This document shows positions 20,477 to 32,117 of a stretch of DNA of 64,000 nucleotides, in pieces (the stretch's first letter is position 1; every line of letters begins with the position of its first letter). The notes under the pieces were generated by a model. It was given only the letters and a program-made list of their open reading frames with translations, ran no database searches and was not told the origin of the DNA. The DNA is from Verrucomicrobiia bacterium DG1235. Lineage in GTDB: Bacteria > Verrucomicrobiota > Verrucomicrobiia > Opitutales > Opitutaceae. The stretch is from the NCBI GenBank assembly GCA_000155695.1, contig DS990592.1, positions 2,008,556-2,072,555 on the forward strand, written 5' to 3'. Position numbers and translations under genes: made by a program.

Positions 20477-21814
20477 ATGAATCCATACATCGAAAGCTCC
20501 ATCAAATCGCTGGCGGAACGCAATCCCGCCCAGAGCCTCTTCCTCCAAGCCGTCACCGAAGTCTTCGAATCCCTAGAGCCCATCCTCGCGGAAATCCCAG
20601 ACATCAAAGCCCACGCCATCCTCGAGCGCGTCTCCGAGCCGGAACGCCAAATCATGTTCCGTGTCTGCTGGGTCGACGACCAAGGAAACATCCAAGTCAA
20701 CCGCGGCTACCGCGTCGGCTTCAGCTCAGCCCTCGGCCCCTACAAAGGCGGCATGCGCTTTCACCCCACCGTTAGACTCGACGTCGTCAAATTCCTCGCC
20801 TTCGAGCAAATATTCAAAAACGCCCTCACCGGACTCGGCATCGGCGGCGGAAAAGGCGGCTCAGACTTCGACCCGAAAGGAAAAAGCGACGGCGAAATCA
20901 TGCGCTTCTGCCAAGCCTTCATGTCCGAGCTCTACCACTTTCTCGGCGAGTCCACCGACGTTCCCGCCGGTGACATCGGAGTCGGAGCTCGCGAAATCGG
21001 GTATCTGTTCGGCCAATACAAACGCCTCACCAAACGCTTCGCCCAAGGCGTCCTCACCGGCAAGCAAGTCGGACTCGGCGGCTCCCTCGCCCGCAAGGAA
21101 GCCACCGGCTTCGGTGCCGTCTACTTCGCCGCCGAAATGCTCGCCACCCGAGAAGACAGCCTCGAAGGCAAGACCTGCGTCGTATCCGGCTCCGGAAACG
21201 TCGCCATCTACTGCGCCCGCAAAATACACGAACTTGGCGGAAAAGTCGTCGCCATGTCAGACTCCAGCGGCTCCATCCACGACCCCGCCGGCATAGACCT
21301 CGACATCGTCGCCGCCCTCAAGGAAGTCGAACGAGCCCGCATCGACCAATACTCACAACGCCGCCGCGGCTCAAAATTCTTCGCGGGCGAACGCGTCTGG
21401 AGCTTCCCCTGCGATCTCGCCTTCCCCTGCGCCACCCAAAACGAGCTCGACCTCGACGATGCCAAAAAGCTCCTAGACGACGGCTGCTTCGCCGTCGTCG
21501 AAGGCGCCAACATGCCAACCACCCCCGAAGCCATCGCACTCCTCAAGGAGAAAAACGCCCTCTTCGCCCCAGGCAAGGCAGCCAACGCAGGCGGCGTCGC
21601 CGTATCCGCCCTCGAGATGCAGCAAAACGCCGCCCTGCAAAACTGGAGCTTCAAACAAGTCGACGACCGCCTCAAAGACATCATGGCCACCATCCACCGC
21701 GACTGCACCTTCTACGCCAACAAATACAAACGCCCCGAGGACTACGTGTTCGGAGCAAACGTAGCCGGCTTCCTAAAAACCGCTAGCGCCATCCAATCCT
21801 ACGGCGTCATCTAG
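20477..21814 (+). CDS. gdhA: NADP-type glutamate dehydrogenase
   Basis: The product is 445 residues, typical for hexameric bacterial GdhA. It interconverts 2-oxoglutarate plus ammonium with glutamate, linking carbon and nitrogen metabolism. Visible motifs are YKGGMRFHPTV (substrate lysine), GIGGGKGGSDFDPKGKS (catalytic lysine region), STDVPAGDIGVGAREIGYL and the nucleotide-binding GSGNVAIYCA. NADP preference is inferred from similarity to E. coli-type enzymes. It is monocistronic, divergent from the GT-C gene, and the downstream neighbour is on the other strand. Confidence 0.95.
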   Translation: MNPYIESSIKSLAERNPAQSLFLQAVTEVFESLEPILAEIPDIKAHAILERVSEPERQIMFRVCWVDDQGNIQVNRGYRVGFSSALGPYKGGMRFHPTVRLDVVKFLAFEQIFKNALTGLGIGGGKGGSDFDPKGKSDGEIMRFCQAFMSELYHFLGESTDVPAGDIGVGAREIGYLFGQYKRLTKRFAQGVLTGKQVGLGGSLARKEATGFGAVYFAAEMLATREDSLEGKTCVVSGSGNVAIYCARKIHELGGKVVAMSDSSGSIHDPAGIDLDIVAALKEVERARIDQYSQRRRGSKFFAGERVWSFPCDLAFPCATQNELDLDDAKKLLDDGCFAVVEGANMPTTPEAIALLKEKNALFAPGKAANAGGVAVSALEMQQNAALQNWSFKQVDDRLKDIMATIHRDCTFYANKYKRPEDYVFGANVAGFLKTASAIQSYGVI

Positions 21815-21939
21815 CCCAAGCCAAACAAGAGCCCAGCAAAACCTTTTGTGACTTCTGTGCCGCTTGTGGTTAAATCAAATTCCAAACCGATCCTCTTGGT
21901 GAATCTTCGTGCCTTGTAGTGGCCAAACCCAGACTCAAG

Positions 21940-22575
21940 CTAAAGCCGCGTAATCTCGAACTTACGAAACTCCAGCAAGCCAAGCTCACCCTGGATCCCC
22001 ACGTGTCCCTCCAGGTTCTTGATACTCCCCGCTGTCACCACCGGTGAGCCGTTGTACCATATCTTCATCGACTCGCCCACGCAGACGATATCATAGCTCT
22101 GCCACTCCCCAGCCGGACGATACGCCTTCTTCAAGTCCTCCAAGTCGTAGCTTTGCTCAAAAGGCGGAGCTCCATAGTCGATCAAAGTCGCGATCGGATT
22201 ATCGCCCTCCAAAGTATCGAAACACTGAATCTGGTATCCATTATTTGGATAACCCGTTTCGCTCTCATGACTCGTGGAACCGGTCCGTACGAAGATTCCG
22301 CTGTTCGCCCCTTCCTCCAAAAAGCGAAACTCTATCCGCAAGGCGAAGTCCCCAAAAACCTCCTCCGACCTCAGCCAACCCGTGCCGCGATCGATCCGCA
22401 GCGTTCCCTCCCGCACCGAGAACTGCCCCCCGTTTTCGACTACCCAGCCACCAAGATCCTTGCCATTGAAAATCGCCTCCTCCTCCTTGAACGCGCCAGC
22501 TAAAGCCAAGCTGGCAAACAAGTTCAAAGCGAGAAAACCAAACACCAAACGGGAAAACGAAAAAACAGATTTCAT
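21940..22575 (-). CDS. secreted DUF1080 (3-keto-disaccharide hydrolase-type) protein
   Basis: The product is 211 residues with a signal peptide (VFGFLALNLFASLALA). The mature domain begins FNGKDLGGWVVENGGQFSVREG and contains FRFLEEGANSGIFVR, YQIQCFDT and W-x-x-YDIVCVGESMKIWYNG. These are the concanavalin-like lamininG-type DUF1080 hallmarks. Some members hydrolyse 3-keto-glycosides and many act on complex glycans in the periplasm or outside the cell. The substrate here is unknown. Confidence 0.88.
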   Translation of the reverse strand: MKSVFSFSRLVFGFLALNLFASLALAGAFKEEEAIFNGKDLGGWVVENGGQFSVREGTLRIDRGTGWLRSEEVFGDFALRIEFRFLEEGANSGIFVRTGSTSHESETGYPNNGYQIQCFDTLEGDNPIATLIDYGAPPFEQSYDLEDLKKAYRPAGEWQSYDIVCVGESMKIWYNGSPVVTAGSIKNLEGHVGIQGELGLLEFRKFEITRL

Positions 22576-22783
22576 AGGGCAAACGGGGTAGAACTAAACC
22601 GAAACAAAAATCCCAAATGTCCCAAACCTCAAGTTCGCGCTCCCCTCTTACATGTTGGCCTCCAGAGCCACTTTCGCTCCCCGAACCACTTCACCCCTCG
22701 AAACAAGCGCCTCACCCCGCTGCAGTTGCTAATTCTGCCAAGCGCTCCTTTTCTCGCGCATTAGATATTCTACCCGCAACCCC

Positions 22784-25700
22784 ATGAAAACACTACCCAT
22801 TATCCTCATCGGACTCGCTGCCCCAGCCTGTCTGCTTGCCGCAAACAAAAGCACGCCCTTCGCTCCGCAAAGCAGTCCGCAAGGCGACACCCTCTTCACC
22901 AAGCTCGCAGCCGAATCAACCGGCCTCGTCACCCACAATACATACGCCGACCCCGCCATGTGGGGAGACAAGTACAACGAATTCCAAGGCGGCGCCGTCG
23001 GCACCGGACTCGCCGCGGGCGACGTCGATGGAGACGGCCTCGTCGACCTCTACGTCGTAAACAAGACCGGTCCCAACAAACTCTTCCGCCAAGTCGCCCC
23101 CCTTAAGTTCGAAGACATCGCCCAATCCGCTGGCGTCCTCGGCGGCGACTCCTGGGGCACCGGCTCCACCTTCGCCGACGTCGACAACGACGGAGACCTC
23201 GACCTCTACCTCTGCCAATTCGACGCCCCCAACCTCCTCTATATAAACAACGGAAAAGGCGTCTTCACCGAATCCGCCGCCCAAGCAGGCGTCGCCGTCC
23301 AAAGCGGCAGCGTCGTAGGCGCCTTCGAAGACTACGATCGAGACGGAGACCTCGACCTCTTCATTCTCACCAACGTGCTCGACTCCACCGGACACCCGGA
23401 AGGCGAGCCAGATATGCTCTTCCGCAACAAAGGCGACGGCACCTTCGAAAACGTCACCGCAGCTGCCGGCATCGACTCCGATCGCGGCAAAGGACACTCC
23501 GCCACCTGGTGGGACGCCGACGGAGACGGCTGGGCAGACCTCTTCATCTCAAACGACTTCGAAGCCCCCGATCACCTGTATAAGAATAATGGAGACGGCA
23601 CCTTCACCGACATCATCGAAGTCGCCTTCCCGCACACCGCCTGGTACTCCATGGGCTCGGACTTCGGCGACATCAACAACGACGGCCGACTTGACCTGCT
23701 CTCCGCAGACATGGCCAACACCACTCACTTCAAGTCAAAAGTCACCATGGGAGACATGGGCGGCTGGGTCGATTTCTTCGACGCTCAACACACCCCCCAA
23801 TACATGAAGAACGCCGTCTTCCTCAACTCCGGCACCCACCGCTTCATGGAAGTCGCCAAGATGACCGGACTCTCCAGCACCGACTGGACATGGTCCACCC
23901 GCTTCGAGGACTTCGACAACGACGGCTGGCTCGACCTCCACGTCACCAACGGCATGGTTCGCTCCTTCACCGACTCGGATATGGTCAACAAAATCAAGAC
24001 CCTCAAATCCAAGCGCCAAATCGTCGCCCTCGTCAAAAACTCCCCCGTCCTCCGCGAGAAAAACCTCGCCTTCCGTAACGACGGAGCGGATACGCTCCAC
24101 TTCTCAAAAGTCACCAAAGAATGGGGGCTCGAAGACGAAGGCGTCTCCTTCGGATCTGTCGCAGCCGACTTCGACAACGACGGCGACCTCGACCTCGCCT
24201 ACACCAACTACGAATCCGGCCTCTCCTTCTACCGAAACGACAGCCAAAACAATTCGCTCATCGTAGAGCTCGCCGGCCGCAACTCCAATCGTTACGGCAT
24301 CGGAGCTCGCGTCTTCGTAAAGTCCAGCCAAGGCACCCAAGTCCGCAAGCTCACCGTCGCCCGCGGCGTACTCTCCTCCTCACAGCCCATCGCCCACTTC
24401 GGACTTGGATCGGACAACGCCGCCTCCACCGTCACCGTTCAATGGCCAAGCGGCGAAATGCAAACCCTCACCAACGTCCCCGCAGGCCAACGCCTCCGTA
24501 TCGAAGAGCCAAATACAGGCGCTGTCGCAAACAAGCCTAAGCCCATTCACACGCAAGTCGCCGGACGCTTTACCGAAAGCTCCGCGAAGCTCGGCCTCGA
24601 TTTCAAGCGGAGCGAAGTCACCTTCAACGACATGGATCGCCAGCCGCTCCTCCCGCACCGCATGAATACCCTCGGTGGCGGCATCGCCATCGGCGACGCA
24701 GATGGCGACGGCGATTCCGACATCTACTTCTCCGGAGCCGCCGGACACGCCGGAGCGCTCTACCTAAACGACGGCCAAGGCCGCTACGCAGCCGATACCC
24801 GCAGCCAGCCATGGAGCAGCAAAACTCAGACTGAAGAGATGGCTCCCCTCTGGATCGATATCAATCAAGACGGCCAACTCGACCTCTATATCACATCCGG
24901 CAGCGTCGAAGTCGAAGCAGGCGACGCCGCCCTTGCCGACTACCTTTATCTAAATACTGGACACGGACAATTCACCGAAGCGGACGCCTCCGACTACCCA
25001 GCCCCGACATCGAGCAACTCAGTCGTCGCAGCGGCTGACTTCGACCGCGACGGAGACCTCGACCTCTTCATCGGAGGACGCGTCGTTCCCGGCGAATTCC
25101 CCCGCGCTCCAAACAGTGCCCTCCTCGTCAACGAAAACGGTAAACTCGTCGACGCCACCGACCGTCTCGCTCCCGGCCTCGCCGAGTCTGGCATGGTCAC
25201 CGCCGCCCTCTGGACCGACGCCGATGGCGACTCCCAGCTCGACCTCATCGTCGTCGCCGAGCTCGAAGCGCCAAAGCTCATGCTCAATCAAAACGGACGC
25301 TTCATCAACGCCTCCGAACAAGCAGGCCTAAGCGGACTCAAAGGCTTCTGGAATTCCCTCGCCTCCGCCGACGTCGACAACGATGGCGACCTCGACTATG
25401 TGCTCGGTAACCTAGGTTTGAATACAAAATACAAGGCCTCCGCAGCACACCCCTTCAAAATCTACTTCAACGACTTCGAAGGCACCGGCAAATGCAACGT
25501 CGTGGAAGCCAAGTTCGAAGGCGAAACCCTCCTGCCCGTCCGCGGTCGCAGCTGCAGCTCGCGAGCCATGCCATCCCTCGCCACCAAATTCCCGACCTAC
25601 CACGACTATGGCGTCGCCAGCCTCGACTCCGTCTACGCTCTGGAGAAGCTGGAAACCTCCCTCGTCAAAGAAGCCACCGAGCTAGGCAACGGCATCTTGC

Positions 25701-26353
25701 TAAATGACGGACAAGGAGCCTTCACCTTCAAACGCCTCCCGCGCATCGCCCAAACCTCTCCAGTCTATGGCATCGCCGCCACCGATTTCGACGGCGACGG
25801 AAACATCGATCTCGCCCTCGCCCAAAACTTCAATGGGCCGCAAGTCGAAACCGGACGCTACGACGGAGCCATCGGCCTGCTCCTCATAGGTGACGGAGCC
25901 GGAAACTTCCGCGGAACCGACGCCGGCGAAAGTGGCATACTCATCGAAGACGAAGCCCGCGGCCTCGCCGTAGCGGACCTCAACAACGACGGATGGGCCG
26001 ACCTGCTCGCCAGCCGCCCCAATAATTCCGTGCAGGCCTACCTCAATGCAGGCGGAGTCGATCGTCACTCACTCGCCCTCTCGCTCAAAGGCAAGGACGC
26101 AGGCAACCGGGCCGCATTCGGAGCCAAGGTTCTCGTCACCTACGCCGACGGCACCGCCCAAGCCTACGAGCTAGCCGCCAACTCCGGCTACCTCAGCCAA
26201 AGCGAATCCGCTCTCTTCCTCGGCTACAAAACCGGCAAGCCCCCCGTCTCCGCCAAAATCACCTGGCCCGACGGCACCCAAAGCACCCAAGCAATCGACG
26301 CCACCCACACCCGCGTCGTTCTCCAACAAACCACCGGTCTTGCCGCAAAATAG
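22784..26353 (+). CDS. giant secreted FG-GAP/VCBS protein with two ASPIC/UnbV domains (CRTAC1-like)
   Basis: The product is 1,189 residues with signal peptide [25 protein letters not shown] loops (for example [11 protein letters not shown] and [11 protein letters not shown]) recur to about residue 490. The first ASPIC/UnbV domain ([10 protein letters not shown]...WPSGEMQ) lies near 500-565. A second propeller set and a second ASPIC-like segment ([10 protein letters not shown]...WPDGTQ) end the protein. Order, length and the sequence after the signal peptide match the paralogue at 8683-12228, so the pair arose by duplication. It is probably an extracellular, calcium-loaded binding protein. The secreted DUF255 protein gene follows after 70 bp. 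Confidence 0.88.
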   Translation: MKTLPIILIGLAAPACLLAANKSTPFAPQSSPQGDTLFTKLAAESTGLVTHNTYADPAMWGDKYNEFQGGAVGTGLAAGDVDGDGLVDLYVVNKTGPNKLFRQVAPLKFEDIAQSAGVLGGDSWGTGSTFADVDNDGDLDLYLCQFDAPNLLYINNGKGVFTESAAQAGVAVQSGSVVGAFEDYDRDGDLDLFILTNVLDSTGHPEGEPDMLFRNKGDGTFENVTAAAGIDSDRGKGHSATWWDADGDGWADLFISNDFEAPDHLYKNNGDGTFTDIIEVAFPHTAWYSMGSDFGDINNDGRLDLLSADMANTTHFKSKVTMGDMGGWVDFFDAQHTPQYMKNAVFLNSGTHRFMEVAKMTGLSSTDWTWSTRFEDFDNDGWLDLHVTNGMVRSFTDSDMVNKIKTLKSKRQIVALVKNSPVLREKNLAFRNDGADTLHFSKVTKEWGLEDEGVSFGSVAADFDNDGDLDLAYTNYESGLSFYRNDSQNNSLIVELAGRNSNRYGIGARVFVKSSQGTQVRKLTVARGVLSSSQPIAHFGLGSDNAASTVTVQWPSGEMQTLTNVPAGQRLRIEEPNTGAVANKPKPIHTQVAGRFTESSAKLGLDFKRSEVTFNDMDRQPLLPHRMNTLGGGIAIGDADGDGDSDIYFSGAAGHAGALYLNDGQGRYAADTRSQPWSSKTQTEEMAPLWIDINQDGQLDLYITSGSVEVEAGDAALADYLYLNTGHGQFTEADASDYPAPTSSNSVVAAADFDRDGDLDLFIGGRVVPGEFPRAPNSALLVNENGKLVDATDRLAPGLAESGMVTAALWTDADGDSQLDLIVVAELEAPKLMLNQNGRFINASEQAGLSGLKGFWNSLASADVDNDGDLDYVLGNLGLNTKYKASAAHPFKIYFNDFEGTGKCNVVEAKFEGETLLPVRGRSCSSRAMPSLATKFPTYHDYGVASLDSVYALEKLETSLVKEATELGNGILLNDGQGAFTFKRLPRIAQTSPVYGIAATDFDGDGNIDLALAQNFNGPQVETGRYDGAIGLLLIGDGAGNFRGTDAGESGILIEDEARGLAVADLNNDGWADLLASRPNNSVQAYLNAGGVDRHSLALSLKGKDAGNRAAFGAKVLVTYADGTAQAYELAANSGYLSQSESALFLGYKTGKPPVSAKITWPDGTQSTQAIDATHTRVVLQQTTGLAAK

Positions 26354-26423
26354 TACGCACCATACCAACAAACTTACCACTCATGGCGTGGCCCGGTCCC
26401 CGACGGGCCAGCTTTGTTTTCTC

Positions 26424-28607
<2,184 letters not shown>

Positions 28608-29173
28608 CCAAGCCTCCAACGAGCTCCCAGCAACCAGCCGAGCCTAGCTACTAAAGCGCAGACTAAGGGCCACCTAATACCCACTTGAAGCCCCTCACCC
28701 CAAAACCAGCATAACGAACAACACGACGGCACCGGTACAACAGTCCCACCGCTCACATAATTTATTCTGCCCAAACCCCAAAAGCTGAACTCATTCGGCT
28801 TTAAGTATTCCCGACACACTCACTCTAGCACTTTATCTTATTTCCTTGAGGAGAAAAGTGCCCAACTTCATATTTAAGCCAAAAGTATCGAGCGACATCG
28901 CATTTTCACGAGTTTCGCTTTTGCCCCAGAAACGCTAGGCCCCACGAGTTTCGCATTTTGTCCCAAACAGATTTCCAGAAACCAAACCTAGTTCCGCCTT
29001 AATAACTAATTCTCAGTGACTAATGCACCAATTTACCAAAATTCCAATAAAACTATCCAAAGTAAAAGTCACGTTTTTCACCCCATTTCCCACCAAATCC
29101 CCAAACCCCACTCAGACAAAAAGCGTACCGAGTTCTAGCGACAAAAGACAACTGAGTTTCAGGTATTAACACT
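28608..29173. other. gene-free left flank of the cassette array
   Basis: No coding region, integrase gene or clear attI is visible in these 566 bp. The only structure seen is a direct repeat of CACGAGTTTCGC at 28907-28918 and 28943-28954, each followed by a T-rich stretch ending in CCC. The segment is visibly AT-richer than the genes to its left. A promoter driving the array could lie here but was not identified with confidence. Confidence 0.5.
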
Positions 29174-29180
29174 GTTCGCA
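29174..29180 (+). other. left boundary recombination box of cassette 1
   Basis: GTTCGCA lies 9 bp before the first cassette start codon and is the exact reverse complement of TGCGAAC at 29653, the R'' box closing the same cassette. It could belong to a remnant attC or to attI; no left half could be recognised. Confidence 0.6.
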
Positions 29181-29189
29181 GAAAAATAA

Positions 29190-29651
29190 ATGAAGGAGAT
29201 CTACAAACAGTACTGGAACGAGTACCGATCCTCTGTTGGTTTGCCTGAACAGGACGAGTACGAGCCCTTGGTCGACGAGTTCGGTGACAATCCACAAACC
29301 TCTGACTATTTGATCTCACTCGTACTCGAAGGAAAGAAAACAGCTACCTGTGGATTGATAGATGAGTACCAGAGAGACAAATACCCCATTCCGAAAGTCG
29401 GCGACCAAAAAATATTAATAAACGGAAAAAGAGAGCCTGTGTGTGTCGCTGAAGTTACCGAAGTAGAAATCAAGCCATTCTCAGAAATCAACGAATCCTT
29501 TGCATACGACGAAGGTGAAGGGGATCGCTCTTACGAGTTCTGGCACAAAGAACACGTTAAGTGCTTTACTAGAAGCATGAAAGCCATGGGAAAAGAGTTT
29601 AATGAACAGTTACAGACGGTTTGCGAAAGATTCAAAATCCTATACAAATGA
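29190..29651 (+). CDS. cassette 1: ASCH-domain protein
   Basis: The product is 153 residues. The segment LVLEGKKTATCGLIDEYQRDKYPIPKVGD and later VAEVTEVEIKPFSEI, then ERSYEFW-like DRSYEFWHKEHVK, are the ASCH (ASC-1 homology) fold signature. This fold is found in RNA-binding and base-modification or hydrolysis proteins. Some ASCH enzymes are N4-acetylcytidine amidohydrolases or ribonucleases, so an RNA-related role is plausible but unproven. It is the first cassette, starting 16 bp downstream of the GTTCGCA box, and its stop codon touches the attC. Confidence 0.82.
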   Translation: MKEIYKQYWNEYRSSVGLPEQDEYEPLVDEFGDNPQTSDYLISLVLEGKKTATCGLIDEYQRDKYPIPKVGDQKILINGKREPVCVAEVTEVEIKPFSEINESFAYDEGEGDRSYEFWHKEHVKCFTRSMKAMGKEFNEQLQTVCERFKILYK

Positions 29652-29652
29652 G

Positions 29653-29713
29653 TGCGAACAAGGCGCTCCTCACAACGAGCGCAAGCGCTCGTCGTGAGAG
29701 CTTGGCGTTGGCA
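29653..29713 (+). repeat. attC site 1 (61 bp class)
   Basis: R'' is TGCGAAC and R' is GTTGGCA. The central stem CTCACAACGAGCG/CGCTCGTCGTGAG has an A/C mismatch and a CAAG-type tip. The R'' box pairs with the start of cassette 1 (GTTCGCA). Confidence 0.88.
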
Positions 29714-29721
29714 GAAATAAA

Positions 29722-30249
29722 ATGACGAAAGCATCGATACTCTTCCTAGCAGCCTTCTGCTCCTTCCTGAAGATTCCATGCCACGGCAACGACCGTAAAA
29801 CAGAATGGGAATCGAAAACCGAAAGAATCCTCGAAGCCGATACGATCGTCGTTCAGCAGAATTGGTACACAAGAACTCCTATCTGGGACTTGCCGAAGCG
29901 ACTCAAGCAAGGGAAGAGATACAATAAGAGATATGAAAAACCAATCTCATATGAAGAAACGAAGGAGCTATTGAACTACTTGGTTTACGACGAATCCAGA
30001 GATTCTCGGGAGTTGCACGGTTGCAGAGGTCTCTTTCAGGTAGAATTTATAAAAGATGACGAGTTAGTATTCGGATTTGGATACGCACATGGGAAATCTT
30101 CTGCACCCATTTCGAAGGAAGACGAATCAAAGATCTTAAGCTACTTGGACTCGAAAGGATTTCTCACTAACGATTGGATTGAAAAAGAAAGAATGATGGA
30201 AGATGCCAACCAGGCAGCCCATACAACTCCGGCCAGCGCTCCGCGCTGA
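29722..30249 (+). CDS. cassette 2: exported protein of unknown function, C-terminus encoded by attC
   Basis: The product is 175 residues with a probable signal peptide (ILFLAAFCSFLKIPCHG). The mature part has a motif-poor alpha/beta sequence, including a LLNYLVYDESRDSRELHGCRGLFQVEF segment, and matches no family I recognise. The last ~15 residues (NQAAHTTPASAPR) are translated from the left arm of attC site 2, and the stop lies inside that site. Start ATG 29722 sits 9 bp after the R' box with only an A-rich leader. Confidence 0.7.
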   Translation: MTKASILFLAAFCSFLKIPCHGNDRKTEWESKTERILEADTIVVQQNWYTRTPIWDLPKRLKQGKRYNKRYEKPISYEETKELLNYLVYDESRDSRELHGCRGLFQVEFIKDDELVFGFGYAHGKSSAPISKEDESKILSYLDSKGFLTNDWIEKERMMEDANQAAHTTPASAPR

Positions 30250-30276
30250 CCTCCGCGTATGGCTTTCACGTTCGAC
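30204..30276 (+). repeat. attC site 2 (73 bp class)
   Basis: R'' is TGCCAAC (the exact complement of GTTGGCA opening cassette 2) and R' is GTTCGAC. The inner hairpin is CAGCGCTCCGCGCTG, and flanking CATACAACTCC/CGCGTATG arms pair imperfectly. It overlaps the end of the cassette 2 gene. Confidence 0.88.
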
Positions 30277-30283
30277 GAAAAAA

Positions 30284-30523
30284 ATGAATACCTCAATCTT
30301 TATCCTGATCACAGTTGAACTGTTCTGGTTGTGCGGTCTCGTTGCCCACCTAAGGACGAAAGATTTGGATCCAACAGACAAAATTTGTTGGACTGTCGTT
30401 TTGACCATTTTGAACGCACTAGGAGTTGTGCTCTACATTCTCTTCGGCCCCAAAACCATAAAAGAAGACAAAGAAGATTACGAAACTAGGATTAAAAGAT
30501 TAGCAAACGAAGGAAGGCTCTAG
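30284..30523 (+). CDS. cassette 3: small two-helix membrane protein, PLDc N-terminal-domain-like
   Basis: The product is 79 residues, starting at ATG 30284. Two hydrophobic helices flank a loop with the order VELFWLCGLVAHLRTKD then KICWTVVLTILNALGVVLYILFGP. The phrase I-L-N-x-x-G-x-x-L-Y-x-x-F-G matches the phospholipase D-nuclease N-terminal domain found alone in many small proteins and at the start of cardiolipin synthases. It is inner-membrane located with no catalytic HKD motif. The leader from the R' box is only 8 bp. Confidence 0.7.
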   Translation: MNTSIFILITVELFWLCGLVAHLRTKDLDPTDKICWTVVLTILNALGVVLYILFGPKTIKEDKEDYETRIKRLANEGRL

Positions 30524-30605
30524 CTTTTTTGATAAATTGAATTCGAAGCATTCAAAGAGAAAGCCACCACCCAAAGTTTCCAACTTGTGAATACAAAATA
30601 AATAG

Positions 30606-30730
30606 GTCGAACAAGTCAGTCGATACAATTCGGGTAAGCGCTCGCCGAAATTTCAATCCACCAGACACATTCAACCTCAACCCAACGTTCGAGCTACGTT
30701 TTGAGCTCACGTATCACTTCGGCGTTCGAC
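30606..30730 (+). repeat. attC site 3 (125 bp class)
   Basis: R'' GTCGAAC is the exact complement of GTTCGAC, both at the start of cassette 3 and in its own R'. This is a long-form attC with a large variable terminal structure. Its closest relative in the array is site 17. About 80 bp of untranslated sequence separate it from the stop of cassette 3. Confidence 0.85.
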
Positions 30731-30740
30731 GAAAAAATAT

Positions 30741-31316
30741 ATGAGCCTATTTCTAAAGGAACGATTCGCTATGAGTATTCGAGGTTGTCCGGCTTCGAAG
30801 CTCATACGTCTTTTTAAGAAGTCCGAAAGTAACGAAATGGGCGTGAGCCTATCCCAACTAGAAGCCCACCATCTTTGCGGCGGCGACCCATTCGGAGTGG
30901 TTGACAATCTTATCGATGCAAAAAGAGATGGAATCGAGTTGGAGTGGGATCGAGCATGCGCGATCGATCTAGCGACGATGAACACCGATGACAGTCTTTC
31001 ACTGGCGATAGAAAGAGCGAAATCGAGTATCCACGATAGTTTCGATTTGGAGCTATCTTCTTCAGGAAAGAGATCATGGATTTTGACGATCAAAGTCTCA
31101 CACAAAGTTAACCTTCAACGTTACGTGGGAGGAGCCGACTTCCCAGCCTTGAAAGATAGAATTATTCAACGAATTGAAGATTTCTACGAATCAAAGAAAG
31201 AGACGATAGCATCGATGTTTCCGACCCAAGATCTTAAATCTTACATTCTTGAGAAGTCACCAGATGCAGGTACAAAACTCACCATCACTGACATTGAAAT
31301 AGAACTACAAAACTAG
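30741..31316 (+). CDS. cassette 4: truncated FloA (bacterial flotillin)-like protein
   Basis: The product is 191 residues. The stretch ISLSQLEAHHLCGGDPFGVVDNLIDAKRDG and IELEWDRACAIDLAT (about residues 35-78) follows the FloA/UPF0365 pattern LEAHYLAGGNVxxVVxALIAAxxANIxLxFERAxAIDLAGRD. Near residues 115-140 VSHKVNLQRYVGGADFPALKDRI parallels FloA VRANIERLVGGAxEETIIARV. The N-terminal membrane helix of FloA and most of its coiled-coil tail are absent, so this is a soluble, shortened flotillin core. FloA organises membrane microdomains; a stand-alone version might interfere with or modulate a host FloA. That role is inference. Confidence 0.65.
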   Translation: MSLFLKERFAMSIRGCPASKLIRLFKKSESNEMGVSLSQLEAHHLCGGDPFGVVDNLIDAKRDGIELEWDRACAIDLATMNTDDSLSLAIERAKSSIHDSFDLELSSSGKRSWILTIKVSHKVNLQRYVGGADFPALKDRIIQRIEDFYESKKETIASMFPTQDLKSYILEKSPDAGTKLTITDIEIELQN

Positions 31317-31383
31317 GTCGAACAAATCGTGTCATACAACTCCGGGGGCTGCGCCCCCTCCGCGTATGCACTCGGCGTTAGGC
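31317..31383 (+). repeat. attC site 4 (67 bp)
   Basis: R'' GTCGAAC exactly complements GTTCGAC, which opens cassette 4; R' is GTTAGGC. The core hairpin is GGGGGCTGCGCCCCC, and CATACAACTCC pairs with CCGCGTATG. It begins one base after the cassette 4 stop. Confidence 0.88.
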
Positions 31384-31388
31384 AAAAT

Positions 31389-31901
31389 ATGATGAATAAT
31401 AAGATAGACAAGCACGAGCTCCTTATCACCTCAGCGGAAGACATTTATAAAAACATACAATTCGCTGACAGAAAGGCCACGGTCCTACTTGCAATCTATA
31501 GTGCTTTTCTCGGAGTCATCAGCACCAGACTCGGAAACGAGGAGTTAGACACCTCAGCTCTCATGCGCTCACTGTTAGGACTGTCCGCATTAGCTTTAGT
31601 CATCGGTATTTATATTCTTATATCTTCTATCTGGCCGAAAGGAAAACAGCACGAAGAATTCGGAAGCGGAATTCTCCAACCAGACCGAATTTTAAAACAA
31701 GGAAAGTTCGCTTCTTTCCAAAAGGAAATAGAAAGCACTAGCGAACCCGACTTAAAAAGACAGATTGAGGAGTTAGCATACGCCAGAGCAAAGAACAACA
31801 GACGAAAGTACAGACTTATCAAGGTAGCTTTAGTGTGTGGAGGATCTGGACTCGCAACGGGTTCGTTAGCAATCGCATTGGAAATACTAAAACTAGCCTA
31901 A
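31389..31901 (+). CDS. cassette 5: PycTM-like (DUF5706) membrane protein, possible Pycsar-type effector
   Basis: From ATG 31389 the product is 170 residues. An N-terminal amphipathic helix (ELLITSAEDIYKNIQFADRKATVLLAIYSAFLGVI) runs into the first membrane helix. A second helix follows (LLGLSALALVIGIYILIS). After a cytosolic linker with many R/K residues (YARAKNNRRKYRLIKVAL) a third helix ends the protein. The FADRKAT-helix-helix-linker-RKYRLIKxAL-helix order matches the Pycsar effector PycTM family, which disrupts membranes on cyclic-nucleotide signalling. No cyclase is encoded next to it, so it could be a solitary or orphan effector. The stop overlaps the R'' box. Confidence 0.6.
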   Translation: MMNNKIDKHELLITSAEDIYKNIQFADRKATVLLAIYSAFLGVISTRLGNEELDTSALMRSLLGLSALALVIGIYILISSIWPKGKQHEEFGSGILQPDRILKQGKFASFQKEIESTSEPDLKRQIEELAYARAKNNRRKYRLIKVALVCGGSGLATGSLAIALEILKLA

Positions 31902-31968
31902 CCAGTCAGCCCATACAACTCCAGCCAGCGCTCCGCGCTGACTTCCGCGTATGGCTTTCACGATGGGC
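31896..31968 (+). repeat. attC site 5 (73 bp class) with GAT core
   Basis: R'' GCCTAAC exactly complements GTTAGGC of cassette 5. The R' box reads GATGGGC: the usual GTT triplet is GAT. The stem CAGCGCTCCGCGCTG and CATACAACTCC/CGCGTATG arms are intact and near-identical to site 2. Confidence 0.82.
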
Positions 31969-32117
31969 AGAGAAAAACTACTAGATGATCAAGGTCGTAA
32001 CGAATGTTACGGCTTAACCCCGTAGGGCGAAAATTTTTGAAAATCTGCTATTTGAAGAGATCCGACTGAATCGAAGCTAAAAATCCCCAAAATCCTGATA
32101 CGAAACCAGAAATTCTC

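Noticed and set aside
28608-29173. Possible attI site or integrase remnant left of the array
   Set aside because: No coding frame with tyrosine-recombinase motifs and no recognisable attI structure was found; only the GTTCGCA box precedes the first cassette.
31896-31968. Calling site 5 inactive because its R' box is GATGGGC
   Set aside because: The same variant is matched on the other end of cassette 6, so the change is probably inherited with the cassette rather than random decay; kept as a variant site.
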